Shown here: positions 45,801 through 51,027 of the stretch, piece after piece
Layout: every line of letters starts with the position of its first letter
Numbering within the stretch: the stretch's first letter is position 1
NCBI RefSeq assembly: GCF_011397635.1
Contig: NC_064756.1
Location: 36,993,133-37,057,132, forward strand
Direction: 5' to 3'
Length of the DNA stretch: 64,000 nt
From: Epinephelus fuscoguttatus
Lineage: Eukaryota; Chordata; Actinopteri; Perciformes; Serranidae
Program-made: the position numbers and the translations under genes
The notes under the pieces: model-generated
The model's input: the letters and a program-made list of their open reading frames with translations, nothing else
Told to the model about the DNA's origin: nothing
Database searches by the model: none

Positions 45801-48057
45801 TCTAGATCTGACATTAGCAGAGAGAAAAAAGGTGGGCACACATTAGAAGGTGCTGGGCCGACAGCCCGTCTCCGACATGCCAAACAGCATCAGAGACACA
45901 TTGATTTGTAATGCAAAACTGTGTTATTCAGTGTTTTTGCCGGTTTAAATCAGCGAGTCTGGAGAGGACTTTTGGAGAGGAAGAGACCTCTGTGGATAAT
46001 TCGGCTACTAGTAAAAACTTCCTGAACAATGAATACTCAAGGACTTCTGACCAGGAGAAGTTTCAGCTGGTTGCAGTCTGCAATCCTCACCACTAGATGC
46101 CACTAAACCCCCCTAAATCTTATATACTGTCTCTTTGACCCAAAAAGAGAAACTTTAAATCATCAGTCAACCCTCGCAGAAATAAGATAAAACATTTTTG
46201 TTTCTGAGGATTAAGTGTTACTGAATTATTAAATTTAACTTAATAAACTGCCGCACTGTTTAAAAAAATCCTTGAGAGGGGCAGACAAAACAGCATCCTA
46301 CTCTGGACACACTTGGGTTTAGCAGCTGATCCCTCACTGCAGGACCAGCTGTCAGTCGACAGGATCACGTGGTAACCTACAGCTGACATTATTCAATTTA
46401 TGATTTTACTTTGTTCTATTCCATCACCTGTACATTTGTCTTACAGTTTAACTTCAGTCCTGACCTGGGGAGCTGGAGGAGGCTTTGGACCACAACGCTC
46501 ACCAAATGGTCTGAATGGCACATGTTACGTCTTGGCTAACACACAACACCACAGCTCTGACCAGACTCCCATGACCCCTCGCTGTCTCTGCACCTGTCAC
46601 TCAATATGGCTGTCTGTGAAGTTTTGCAGGGACTGTGTCAAACCACAGACAGGTCTCTTTCAGATCACAACATCATGCATTTAACTCAACACTTCATGAT
46701 TTGTTTTCCTCCCAAAACAAATCTACCCTGACTGTAATAACACGGAGAGGAAAAATGGCATCTACTTTTTTTGCAACAGTTGGATTAACCATCACCATCC
46801 TGTTCAGCTGACAGAAGACACATTTAAATATTTGGCCTTTGTCACCACAGATATGATCTGTCCCAGAAGCAGCAGCAGCAGGTTATTTGCATTATATTTG
46901 TAAAGCAGGATGTGACGGCTACAGTGATAGAAGGCTGCACAAGGGAGAAGAGCAGCTGTGACACCTGCCATATGACCATCACAGATCATATTCAAATCCA
47001 AAAAATGGACCAAATGTTAGAACCATCCCTCTAGTGTTGGAGGGAACCAGTCAGGGAACTCACCACTTCAGGTCTCTAGACAGGTAAGGGAAAGGCTTAC
47101 AGGCCACCATATCTGACAGCAGTCTGGATGGGTGTTATCATTTGGCAAATGTCTGTCAAACCCAACTTGTGTGCTGCTAAATTACCATGCTGCTTCACTT
47201 AGCTCAACTGCTGTGATGTTGCTCCTATTTGCCTTTGCTTGTGTCTGTTTTTGCACAGCAGTGATGTAATTTAAAATGCTCTGTGTTGTTTGTTTGTGCC
47301 CCGTTGAACTGTAATTGATTCTGCTTTTGTTGCTGCCTGTGTCTGTTTTCAGCTTATGTCTGTCTTTGTGTGTTACCATAATTGATATGTTTACATCATA
47401 ATTATTGTTCTTGTTCCTTGATTTTAGGCTGCCAGGAATCACCTGGCCAGGGACTGCAGATAATAAACTAGGCGATTTAAAGTAATGTTTATTAATATGC
47501 ACTGTCACTGAGACATAAAAACATAAAAATAAAAATATAGATTGTGCTTTTAGACAGTATTTTGTAGCTGTGGACTGACAGGACCTTCAGTCATACCTGA
47601 CAGCCTAATAAAAGGTAGGTATCACTGTTCAATCCTAACCTATAACCCAAAACACCAGTCACAACATTAAACAGGGACAAAAAAAGCCTCAAAGTAGCGA
47701 AAATAAACCTAAAATATCTATAAAAGGTGGACACAAATTAAGAATAAACAAGCTAGCATTAAATATCTATGATAAACTGTAAATTTAATGACACTCCTAT
47801 ACAGACTGGTGCATTCAATCAGGCTAATTTGCGCAGGCAGAAAACATTTAACGCCAGCAGTCAGCTGGTGAATATTATTTCTGTTCCCACCTACTGAATG
47901 TCATTGTCAGGACATTTTAGTGTCGCTTTAGTGTGTAAACCTCCATATTCTGTCAGTGTGGAGGTGAAACGAGAAACAGCTCACCGTTGTTGCAGTACTG
48001 TAGCAGCAGGTTGGTGCTGTCATACAGGCTCCCACACGAAGATATCCTCTCAGACAT
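5356..48057 (-). CDS. eml2: EMAP-like microtubule-associated protein, eml2-type, long form (22 coding exons)
   Basis: EML proteins bind microtubules and tubulin in the cytoplasm. Exons, high to low: 47985-48057, 32058-32297, 29502-29619, 28473-28574, 16675-16703, 16094-16223, 15595-15744, 14061-14130, 13571-13681, 13304-13399, 11449-11583, 11194-11293, 10688-10842, 9235-9360, 8960-9091, 8721-8788, 7917-8005, 7662-7759, 7177-7264, 6901-6996, 6308-6438, 5356-5478. They sum to 2460 nt (819 residues plus stop), every junction is GT-AG and all phases agree. Order of domains: SLYD-type N-terminus, coiled coil (about 37-68), basic Ser-rich linker (about 90-180), HELP motif (about 188-232), then tandem WD40 propellers to the C-terminus. 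Human EML1 has 815 residues. The C-terminal wording (SHDGSLLASADDFGKVHLF, GGKDTSILQWVV) is nearer EML2 than EML1, and no EML4-type tail follows. The paralogue call is by recall, so eml1 is the main alternative. Confidence 0.88.
5645..5953. repeat. 309-bp near-perfect palindrome (foldback element)
   Basis: The left arm begins TTTACACAGATCAGCCAAAA. The right arm ends with the complement of TTTACAGCGATCAGCCAAAA. Matching continues through CCTCAGGGC, ATGTAGGTGCCACAT and CTCCACCCACCCAAACA to a short centre near 5788. It lies in the last eml2 intron and resembles a foldback MITE. Confidence 0.85.
5955..6245 (+). mobile_element. internal fragment of the TTAA-flanked repeat family
   Basis: ATGTTTCTACAGTAGCCCAA, TGGCTCTAGATAGGGCCATT and GGAAGAGACCTCTGCAGAT match the interior of the copies at 45223 and 58940. 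Both terminal repeats are missing and the foldback element abuts its left side. Confidence 0.75.
6308..6438 (-). CDS. eml2: eml2 coding exon 21 (WD40)
   Basis: The exon encodes GIWPDGADGTDINAVCRSHD and GSLLASADDFGKVHLFTFPC. The SHDGxLLASADDFGKVHLF wording is the best single pointer to eml2 over eml1. The donor is GTCAGT. Confidence 0.92.
6901..6996 (-). CDS. eml2: eml2 coding exon 20 (WD40)
   Basis: The exon encodes EASSGKHVTNMDTVRNLEWA and TSTCTLSFNTF. VRNxEWAT is EML2-like. It enters and leaves in phase 1. Confidence 0.9.
7177..7264 (-). CDS. eml2: eml2 coding exon 19 (WD40)
   Basis: The exon encodes GHSSFVTHLDWSADSQYLVT and NSGDYEILF, the conserved GHSSFITHLDW repeat. It leaves one base into the following Trp codon. 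Confidence 0.92.
7662..7759 (-). CDS. eml2: eml2 coding exon 18 (WD40)
   Basis: The exon encodes DGNFLAVASHDNFVYIYAVT and ENGRKYSRVGKCT, the family DGNxLAxGSHDN repeat. Gly of GSHDN is Ala here. It leaves in phase 0. Confidence 0.92.
7917..8005 (-). CDS. eml2: eml2 coding exon 17 (WD40)
   Basis: The exon encodes WLVLDADTRDLVSMHTDGNE and IISNVKYSP, matching the EML DTETxDLVxxHTDGNE repeat. It leaves in phase 1. Confidence 0.9.
8071..8145 (-). mobile_element. terminal fragment of the TTAA-flanked repeat family
   Basis: It follows a TTAA and reads AAGAACAGTGTGTAAGATTT, then GTGGCATCTAGTGGTGAAG. This is the complement of the right end of other copies (CCACTAGATGCCACTAAAT). Only one end is kept. 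Confidence 0.65.
8721..8788 (-). CDS. eml2: eml2 coding exon 16 (WD40)
   Basis: The exon encodes DPGRSVGFHPSGAVLAVGTM and TGR, matching the family GFHPSGSVLAVGTxTGR. It leaves in phase 2. Confidence 0.9.
8960..9091 (-). CDS. eml2: eml2 coding exon 15 (WD40)
   Basis: The exon encodes GHTDELWGLDIHPSMEQFVT and CSQDKQVHLWDTISHQPLWS, ending KTIE. DSHQPLWSRIIE in EML2 is the closest wording I recall. It is phase 0 at both ends. Confidence 0.92.
9235..9360 (-). CDS. eml2: eml2 coding exon 14 (WD40)
   Basis: The exon encodes VGESLGPVRALAEGKPGELF and VGTTKNAIIRAAFPD, ending TPIVQ. The GPVRxxAEG and VGTTxN motifs are typical of the EML second propeller. It is phase 0 at both ends. Confidence 0.9.
9435..10112. 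mobile_element. hAT-like non-autonomous element
   Basis: The ends are inverted: CACTGGTTCCCAACTTGGGG on the left and the complement of CAGTGGTTCCCAACCTTTTT on the right. CAGTGGTTCCCAA is a familiar hAT terminal sequence. The 680-bp body lacks a transposase ORF. It sits in the intron between eml2 exons 13 and 14. Confidence 0.7.
10220..10578. mobile_element. short hAT-like MITE
   Basis: The left end CAGGGCTGTCCCAAAGG and the right end, complement GCGCTGTCCCAAATACC, form terminal inverted repeats. The pair GAAGCTTTAAT / AAGCTTTGAAT lies further in. No coding region is seen. The boundaries are accurate to a few bases only. Confidence 0.6.
10688..10842 (-). CDS. eml2: eml2 coding exon 13 (WD40)
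   Basis: The exon encodes GNRISQMVSGAHEGGIFSVC, then LKDGTMVSGGGKDRKVVLWD and YRKQAEME. This is the junction between the two propellers and keeps the SGGGKDRK signature. Confidence 0.92.
11194..11293 (-). CDS. eml2: eml2 coding exon 12 (WD40)
   Basis: The exon encodes KHEKPKYVLCVAFAENGDAI and TGDSSGNIYVWAKG. KHEKPKYVLCV is EML2-like. It enters in phase 0 and leaves in phase 1. Confidence 0.9.
11449..11583 (-). CDS. eml2: eml2 coding exon 11 (WD40)
   Basis: The exon encodes CSNDSVLGAVFHPMDANLIV, TCGKSHINFWTMEG and KKQGLFE, all family hallmarks. The intron upstream of it carries the interrupted minisatellite at 11860-12856. Confidence 0.92.
11860..12856. repeat. 21-bp minisatellite interrupted by a SINE
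   Basis: Units such as TACCATTCTGAGGTCATCAAG repeat from 12079 to about 12856, with shortened and TTACATTCTGAAG variants. Two further partial units lie at 11860-11894, left of the SINE. There are roughly forty units in all, within the intron between eml2 exons 10 and 11. The long frames here are a product of the repeat, not genes. Confidence 0.93.
11896..12073 (+). mobile_element. tRNA-derived SINE
   Basis: A tRNA-like head has an A box around 11914-11926 (GTGGTAGAGCAGG) and a perfect B box GGTTCGATTCC at 11962-11972. A tRNA-unrelated body and an A-rich end follow. It is inserted inside the minisatellite, and GTACCATTCTGAAGT flanks both sides. Confidence 0.82.
13304..13399 (-). CDS. eml2: eml2 coding exon 10 (WD40)
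   Basis: The exon encodes NGGNFLCAVDDANDHILSVW and NWQKEKQLADVK, matching the EML repeat with the SNDHxLSVWDW signature. It is phase 0 at both ends. Confidence 0.9.
13571..13681 (-). CDS. eml2: eml2 coding exon 9 (WD40)
   Basis: The exon encodes LLAPHVRVWDSVSLNTLHVI and GMGVFDRAVTCVAFSKS. The family usually reads LPPHVRIWDS here, so LLAPHV is a small change. It is phase 0 at both ends. Confidence 0.9.
14061..14130 (-). CDS. eml2: eml2 coding exon 8 (WD40)
   Basis: The exon encodes LSVHPDMVTIATGQVAGNSK and DGK, the family segment HPDMVTIATGQVAG. The first base completes the Cys codon from exon 7. The donor is GTACTG. Confidence 0.9.
14131..15594. other. intron between eml2 exons 7 and 8
   Basis: AT-rich sequence of about 1.46 kb. 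The ORF at 15237-15482 shows no family features. I see no recognised repeat with clear ends. Confidence 0.5.
15595..15744 (-). CDS. eml2: eml2 coding exon 7 (end of HELP, first propeller strands)
   Basis: The exon encodes YGYRGRDCRSNLYLLPTGEI, VYFNASVVVLYN and QQRHYLGHNDDVKC, the strongly conserved EML segment leading into the first WD40 repeat. Acceptor CTAG and donor GTGAGA are in the expected phases. Confidence 0.9.
16094..16223 (-). CDS. eml2: eml2 coding exon 6 (HELP motif)
   Basis: The exon encodes EDGYVRMFLRGRPVTMHIPD, then SYSLDQKVALPDRKLKLQWV. This is the hydrophobic EML (HELP) motif, which forms part of the TAPE fold together with the propeller. The in-frame donor must be GT|GTATCC. 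Another GT sits two bases upstream and would break the frame. Confidence 0.9.
16675..16703 (-). CDS. eml2: eml2 coding exon 5 (29-nt microexon)
   Basis: The microexon encodes SKSKECTFNA with split codons at both ends, between a long pyrimidine-rich acceptor and a GTAAGA donor. It matches the segment just before the HELP motif (EML2 KTKEVIFSVEDG). Both the long form and the short form at 25.4 kb would use it. Confidence 0.8.
18737..18998 (+). mobile_element. internally deleted copy of the TTAA-flanked family
   Basis: It follows TTAA (18733-18736), begins AGGTCCAGTGTGTAGGATTT and ends near ATCTACACACTG. Most of the interior seen in longer copies is absent. Confidence 0.8.
19909..19920. repeat. 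LINE target-site duplication, left copy
   Basis: CCCCAAAAGTTT, identical to 21428-21439 on the other side of the LINE. Confidence 0.85.
19921..21427 (-). mobile_element. 5'-truncated L1/Tx1-type LINE (ORF2 C-terminal part)
   Basis: The frame at 19927-20583 has CLIQFKILHRLHYSKTKLHK, CEKCESMEATLSHSYALCP and YWYEIF, the Cys/His-containing C-terminal region of L1-clade ORF2. Upstream frames read LLGRVNAIKMIFLPHLLYL and WATGIRSIVHWL, also ORF2-like, but the frame is broken. The duplication CCCCAAAAGTTT lies at 19909-19920 and 21428-21439, so the insertion is young enough to keep both copies. Confidence 0.85.
21428..21439. repeat. LINE target-site duplication, right copy
   Basis: CCCCAAAAGTTT, identical to 19909-19920. 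Confidence 0.85.
22050..22330 (+). repeat. degenerate short tandem repeat (CTCTTTGTAGTCGTTTTGTGT type)
   Basis: Units of roughly 21-27 bp with TGTCTCTTTGTAGTC and TTTTGTGTCTCTTTGTGG recur with heavy divergence. The T-rich composition creates overlapping frames that are not genes. Confidence 0.7.
22331..25447. other. intronic DNA upstream of the short-form eml2 exon
   Basis: Within the intron between exons 4 and 5. It holds a poly(T) run near 23048-23076 and a small triple repeat of CCCACAGCAA at about 24918-24945. No exon with matching phase was found. Confidence 0.45.
25448..25464 (-). CDS. eml2: eml2 alternative first exon (short, coil-less form)
   Basis: ATG at 25464-25462, in a GCC ATG context, encodes MKRSS plus two bases before a GTAAAT donor. 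Phase 2 fits exon 5, which begins with one base, giving MKRSSSKSKECTFNAEDGYV. Human short EML2 begins with an equivalent tiny leader, MSSFGAGKTKEVIFS. The resulting form would have 647 residues against 649 in human EML2 and would lack the coiled coil and linker. Upstream on the minus strand are CCAAT and C-rich boxes and a GA tract. The exon is predicted from sequence alone. Confidence 0.72.
25465..25770 (-). promoter_or_regulatory. candidate promoter of the short eml2 form
   Basis: The stretch upstream of the 25.4-kb first exon carries CCAAT motifs (near 25605 and 25650), C-rich GT/GC-box-like runs around 25640 and 25660, and a (GA)n tract at 25725-25765. These fit a TATA-less promoter. The assignment rests on its position next to a phase-compatible first exon. 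Confidence 0.4.
25725..25766 (+). repeat. (GA)n microsatellite
   Basis: About 20 GA units lie next to the candidate short-form eml2 promoter. On the minus strand this is (TC)n. Confidence 0.9.
26721..27121 (+). mobile_element. 3' fragment of a non-LTR retrotransposon with GGAT tail
   Basis: CGGATACAAGCGGCCAAAAT, GAGCCGCAGCTCCTTCGCAT and CTTTGGGATCCCCCAGGAGG are typical of the 3' end of a common fish LINE. The fragment ends in a (GGAT)n tail. All frames are broken. I have not assigned a clade. Confidence 0.7.
27262..27345 (-). mobile_element. 3' tail of an interspersed retroelement with TGAT repeat
   Basis: (ATCA)n is followed by ATTTTATTTATAAAGCCCAA and TATCACAAATCACAATTT, a very common fish repeat end. 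The family is not assigned. Confidence 0.6.
27985..28035 (-). mobile_element. short retroelement tail
   Basis: CATCCATTTCCTGTACCTGC followed by TTATTAGGGTCATAGGGGAT resembles the tail of an L2-type fish LINE. Only about 50 bp remain. Confidence 0.45.
28473..28574 (-). CDS. eml2: eml2 coding exon 4 (basic, Ser-rich linker)
   Basis: The exon encodes KSMSTERLTLVRREMGAESR and a poly-Ser run ending SGGK. It parallels the EML1 linker (SSSERV, then a Ser run and GKK). Acceptor CTTCAG and donor GTAACA are at the expected places. Unphosphorylated basic linkers of this kind favour microtubule contact, which is an inference here. Confidence 0.78.
29502..29619 (-). CDS. eml2: eml2 coding exon 3 (basic linker)
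   Basis: The exon encodes VRQLLQALPSRPLSNGYIQQ, then KRLLSSPSSPKKEVLQSIKR. This Ser/Lys-rich linker corresponds to the EML1 segment containing LMQTLPLR, and SIKR lines up with its SNIKR. The exon is phase-compatible on both sides and the acceptor is CTTTCAG. Confidence 0.78.
30149..31157 (+). mobile_element. Tc1-like DNA transposon, degraded copy 1
   Basis: It begins after TA with CAACCCCAATTCCAAAAAAG and ends in the inverted AACTTTTTTGGTATTAAGG. The remaining transposase pieces, in different frames, are a helix-turn-helix part (30469-30651, RTVTKNLGISPSTIYNIIKR) and catalytic-domain parts (30760-31100: NVLRSDESTFKTVFGNHG, GPVMVWRCVSAHGIMGNL, NAERYIQVLEQHMLPSRQ). Deletions and frame changes make it inactive. 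Confidence 0.88.
32058..32297 (-). CDS. eml2: eml2 coding exon 2 (trimerising coiled coil)
   Basis: The exon encodes residues 25-104. MEDRVSHLEQKLQLQEDEIQ followed by LLKAALADALRRL is a heptad coiled coil matching the trimerisation domain of EML1-4, which those family members need for microtubule binding. After it comes a Gly/Ala/Pro-rich, then basic, segment. Entry phase is 1 and exit phase is 1. Confidence 0.88.
33087..33132 (+). repeat. (GGAT)n microsatellite
   Basis: About ten GGAT units run into a GATA/GACA-rich tail up to about 33155. Confidence 0.9.
33484..33750 (-). mobile_element. fragment of a non-LTR retrotransposon ORF C-terminus
   Basis: FEAVVERRTLNKLLSIIDKP, then LDRQQSSSSNRLVQLRCHKD and YRQSFPTQSNNYV, resembles the region after reverse transcriptase in several fish LINEs. 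It is a short remnant. The clade is not determined. Confidence 0.55.
33758..34288. mobile_element. inverted-repeat element with arms of about 78 bp
   Basis: The left arm (about 33758-33835) contains GCAGGTATTTGGTCATAAAC. The right arm (about 34208-34288) is its complement with scattered mismatches. The centre holds no clear ORF. It abuts the LINE remnant. Confidence 0.7.
34289..37639. other. intronic stretch without recognised genes
   Basis: AT-rich part of the same intron. No exon matching exon 2 in phase and no clear element ends were found. Confidence 0.45.
37640..37830. mobile_element. short foldback MITE, Harbinger-like ends
   Basis: TTCACACGGGATTAGTATTA on the left and, as complement, TTCACACGGGACAAGTATTA on the right form an inverted pair. 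A second inner pair around GGTAATTTGCGG is visible. The CCCTATTCACACGGG motif recalls Harbinger-type ends. Confidence 0.5.
37912..38130 (+). other. 72-codon ORF next to the foldback element, function unknown
   Basis: It encodes MEAVLEIMNDSFDSILGTNA, then SRRYTVWRPICRNSKLRSIR, and is basic in its second half. It may be a remnant of a transposon ORF. No family is recognised. Confidence 0.2.
39393..39418 (+). repeat. (CA)n microsatellite
   Basis: About 13 CA units. Confidence 0.85.
39500..39547 (+). repeat. (CA)n microsatellite
   Basis: About 23 CA units. Together with 39393-39418 and the inverted (GT)n at 39809-39860, this makes a dinucleotide-rich cluster. Confidence 0.9.
39809..39860 (+). 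repeat. (GT)n microsatellite
   Basis: About 26 GT units, complementary to the (CA)n 260 bp to the left. The pair could form a stem in single-stranded DNA or RNA. Confidence 0.9.
39989..39995 (-). CDS. eml2: possible third eml2 first exon (MA + split codon)
   Basis: ATG GCA G followed by a GTAGGC donor would join exon 2 in frame, giving MADDTVSASS. It lies beside a pyrimidine- and CA-rich region at 40000-40620 that could be a promoter. Only seven coding bases are present and the donor is mediocre, so chance is a real alternative. Confidence 0.28.
40000..40625. other. pyrimidine- and CA-rich low-complexity block
   Basis: C/T-rich with (CTC)n at about 40371-40393 and CACA/CTCT runs up to 40627. 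Long overlapping frames here have low-complexity translations and no domain. It could be promoter DNA of the possible eml2 exon at 39989. Confidence 0.45.
42360..42382 (+). repeat. (CTGT)n microsatellite
   Basis: Five to six CTGT units are followed by TCTTTGCATATCTTGAAAAC, which looks like an interspersed repeat continuing to about 42600. Confidence 0.6.
42836..43163 (+). mobile_element. copy of the TTAA-flanked family, internally deleted
   Basis: It begins AAGGTCCAGTGTGTGAGATT and ends ATTACACACTGTTCC before TTTAA. The interior keeps GGAAGAGACCTCTGC and CCACTAGATGCCACTAAAT. Confidence 0.82.
43164..45222. other. intronic stretch without recognised genes
   Basis: Part of the intron between eml2 exons 1 and 2. 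The frames at 43578-43838 and 44356-44755 show no family features. I see nothing further with clear ends. Confidence 0.45.
45223..46137 (+). mobile_element. long copy of the TTAA-flanked family with internal duplication
   Basis: It starts after TTAA with AGGTCCAATTTGTGGGATTA and ends at TAAATCTTATATACTGTCTC. The module GGAGAGGAAG...TTGGCT...AGTAAAAAC occurs twice, around 45750 and 45970, so this is the long subtype, about 915 bp. Confidence 0.82.
47985..48057 (-). CDS. eml2: eml2 coding exon 1 (long-form start)
   Basis: The exon opens with ATG at 48057-48055 in a good context (A at -3) and encodes 24 residues plus one base, MSERISSCGSLYDSTNLL and on to QYCNN. The SLYD and YCN motifs match the start of EML1, and the next exon completes the codon as Asp. 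The donor is GTGAGC. Confidence 0.85.
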
Positions 48058-48280
48058 CCTTCCTTCTTCTCTTTTTCCCTTCTTTCCTTCCAGCTCTTCC
48101 TGCTCTCAGTCGCGTCCTTTGTCCTCCTTTCACCCCTCTCCGTCTCTTCTTCACGCCGTCACCCCTTCCTGTGTCCCCCACATTCATAAACAGACGAACA
48201 TACGCACACCTTTACCTGCTCCGGCTCCCCCTCTGCTCTCCCGCTCCTGTCTCACTGCCAACGGTAACCTGCTCACTGCG

Positions 48281-48287
48281 TTATATA
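48281..48287 (-). promoter_or_regulatory. candidate TATA box of the eml2 long-form promoter
   Basis: TATATAA on the minus strand lies about 225 bp upstream of the long-form ATG. Immediately upstream of it is a GCGGAAGT Ets-type site. This is consistent with a start site near 48250, but is unproven. Confidence 0.4.
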
Positions 48288-49019
48288 CAGTACTTCCGCT
48301 TCTCTCTTTCAAAATAAGAGTCACAGCGGCAGCACATAAACCCACCTGACCATGGAGACTGTATTGTTTTTGTAGAAGAATCTTTAGTGTGTGCGCGCTC
48401 AAATATGATTTAAGCAACATTTAAATCACATAGACTCCCCAAATTTTAATTTCCACTAGCCTCTGTTCTTCACTGTTCTGTCCTTTTACATTACATTTTA
48501 CATAACATAAAAAAGAAAACGTTCTTTTATCACGTGTTCACGCTTTTTGTTGCCTTTCAGCTCAGTTATTCCTATTAGGTCGATTGATATTGGTTTGATA
48601 AAACAAATGTTAGTGATAACAAAAGGGTTACATCCGGATATATTATTTTCAAAAAGTTTAACATTTCCTCTGTTGTTAATCATCTTTTGGCATAGCCTAT
48701 TTCCAGACATTTTTTTAGCTTTATTGCCCAGTTTAAAACATTACTTTTCAAAAGTAACCTTCCCAGTACTGCTCCTTATTTTCTATCAGAGATGATAAAG
48801 GAAAGCAGCACATTATCACATTTACGAAGCTCAAACCAGCAAAAGTTTGAGACTTTTGCTTATAAAATGACTGAAATAATCAATCGATTATCAAAGACTT
48901 TTAACTCAAATTTCTAATAGACTAATGGATGAACTGACTAACTGCAGCTCTATAATTCAAATTGCTCTACGCATTTCAGCAGTATTAGTTTTATGTAGAC
49001 TATATATATCTATACTACA

Positions 49020-49026
49020 CACACAA

Positions 49027-49060
<34 letters not shown>
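49020..49060 (+). repeat. (CA)n microsatellite between the two genes
   Basis: About 15 CA units after a short ACACACAATC lead, in the shared upstream region. Confidence 0.88.
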
Positions 49061-49061
<1 letters not shown>

Positions 49062-49929
49062 GATGGAGCTATAACAACTGTGCTAATCATATTTGGTAAA
49101 ATATGCATCCATTCATTTATGTATTTATGCAATGTATTTCTTGCTGGCAAACCTACGCTTTTATTTTGAAAAAAAGAACTATCTATTTTCCGGTGTTAGT
49201 CTATCTAACTCTCGCTGACTTGACGAAACATCATCGCCTGTATCTGCCCTGCGTGCCGCTGTCACTATAGCAACAGCCTCTCCGCCAGCTCCGGCTCGTG
49301 ATCATTGGAGGCGCGAGAGACAGAGATGGATGTAACTGTACAATTATGCTGATTTTATGTGAGTAAAACCGGAACTGCTGCAGTCGGTCTGTAAACAAGG
49401 AGGCTCATGTTTCAGAGGAGAAAAAGCTGATCCCGCTGACGGAGTTGTGCTGCTGAATAATTCAGTGTGAGACGGTGTGGTACACACGTGTTTGTAATTG
49501 AACCCAAAGAGTATATAGCAAGGCGAGATGTACAACCTCCTCTGTAGCCTTTATTAATGTGCAGCATGAAGACTTTAATGTCACGTTGGCACCGTAGTCA
49601 TTTGATTTTATTTGTTCCATGGTAAGTTATTAAAGTAAACATTAATTATGTCTTGACTCTGTTTCAGCTGACTGGTTGTCAATATTTAAAAAGTCCTATA
49701 ATAAGGTGAGAGGTCATATTTACGCTCCACCGTAAGTAGCCTACTACCAAATGTGCATACTATAACCCAGTTTTTCCTTTAAGTTACTGTTGATCGCTAC
49801 TGTCACTTAGATTTATTTTGAAAGTATTGATGGGAAGTGTCTACTGCATTTAAACCTGATGTTTTGTCTTGCTGTAGTTTATCACTGTGAACACTGGAGG
49901 GCAGTGATGGGCTCTTTCTATTTTTTAAA

Positions 49930-50075
49930 ATTAAAATGATTAAAATAAAACTAGTGCAAGAGCTTTGGTATTTTAAATGAACATATCACAATAATAAAAT
50001 AAGAATAGTACAAGAGCTTTAGTTTTTAAAATAAACATTGAAATAATAAAATGAAATAAAATTAGTATAACGACT
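49930..50075 (+). repeat. AT-rich tandem repeat, unit about 55-60 bp
   Basis: AATAAAACTAGTGCAAGAGC, then AATAAGAATAGTACAAGAGC, then AATAAAATTAGTATAACG mark two to three diverged units with TTT(T)AAAATGAACAT-like spacers. Confidence 0.6.
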
Positions 50076-50582
50076 GTAGGCTGTTATCGCGCCCTCTGGT
50101 GGAAAAGAGCAGGAACTACAATTAGTGTGCAGACATGCATAGATCAAAACACGTTTACAGGTTTGTTCCTCTTATTTTATTATCTTAATCTCAAATGAAT
50201 TTATCTAATGTACCACTCCAACCTCTTATGAAAGATTATTTATATTTTTAAAACTCTATTATTGAATGTATATGGCAAACAAAATATATTAAAAATAAGA
50301 TAGATTAAAATACTTGTATAGTATTCAGTCTAACTTGTTAACACGAAGTAATAATCGATTCAGTAAAGAAATGTTACTGTTAATTATTTTGTCAGCCATA
50401 TTTGCTGATTTTGAGAGTTTTTTTTTAAATAATGTATTTGTCATGATTTAATTCATTATAATTACTAAATTCAATTACAAGAATATTGCTAGGCATAAAA
50501 GTTTGGTGAACAAATACGAAATCTCTTTATTTTCTTTTTAGTTTACAGAAGGACTTAGAGGGGTAAACTTGGTTAGGATTAC

Positions 50583-50722
50583 AAGATGTGGAATGGACGA
50601 TGACATGAATGCTATCCCTTTGGGTGGACACTGCAACAGATCAAATCCAGTAGGTGGCGGTAATGCAGGGTATATGGATGCCAACTGTCATAAAAATCCA
50701 GAGAAGAAGAAGAAGGATCCAC
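50583..50722 (+). mobile_element. interspersed fish repeat with GAAGAAGAAG end
   Basis: CAGTAGGTGGCGGTAATGCA, then GCCAACTGTCATAAAAATCC and AGAAGAAGAAG, is a common fish repeat pattern. The overlapping frame 50569-50772 derives from it and is not a gene. Confidence 0.55.
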
Positions 50723-50757
50723 AACGCGCTCGCGCCAGCTGCGTAGATTTGTTGTTG

Positions 50758-50765
50758 TCACGTGA
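50758..50765. promoter_or_regulatory. palindromic E-box TCACGTGA near the rhbdd1 start region
   Basis: GTCACGTGAT is a CACGTG E-box, the USF/TFE3 type, just upstream of the presumed rhbdd1 first exon and about 2.7 kb from the eml2 start. Its function is inferred only from position. Confidence 0.35.
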
Positions 50766-50769
50766 TAGC

Positions 50770-51027
50770 TGACTCAACGCCACAAACTTTTATGGTAGTC
50801 ACTAGTAAGTGCTAGAAATGATGAAACACCGAGAAACACTCTACTGACGTGTTACTAAGATGTATATGAGTAGATTCAGATACGTCTTAGAGCGTTAAAT
50901 CGTTTGAAGCAGCCTCAATGTAACATTAAAACCCATGGTTAAAGTTAGCGTTAGCATTAGCATTAGTAAAGCGTCAACGACAGGAGGAACAGGTGTGTGA
51001 GCTTCCCGATAGCCGACCGAACTGACA
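50770..51027 (+). promoter_or_regulatory. candidate rhbdd1 promoter/5' non-coding exon
   Basis: ACTGACA|GTAAGT at 51021-51033 is a strong donor upstream of the coding acceptor at 51973, with no rhbdd1 reading frame in the stretch before it. The start of this exon is not defined by sequence and 50770 is approximate. Confidence 0.35.

Noticed and set aside
50569..50772. 67-codon frame (GGGNAGYMDANCHKNPEKKK)
   Set aside because: It overlaps a common interspersed repeat with a GAAGAAGAAG end, so it is not a gene.
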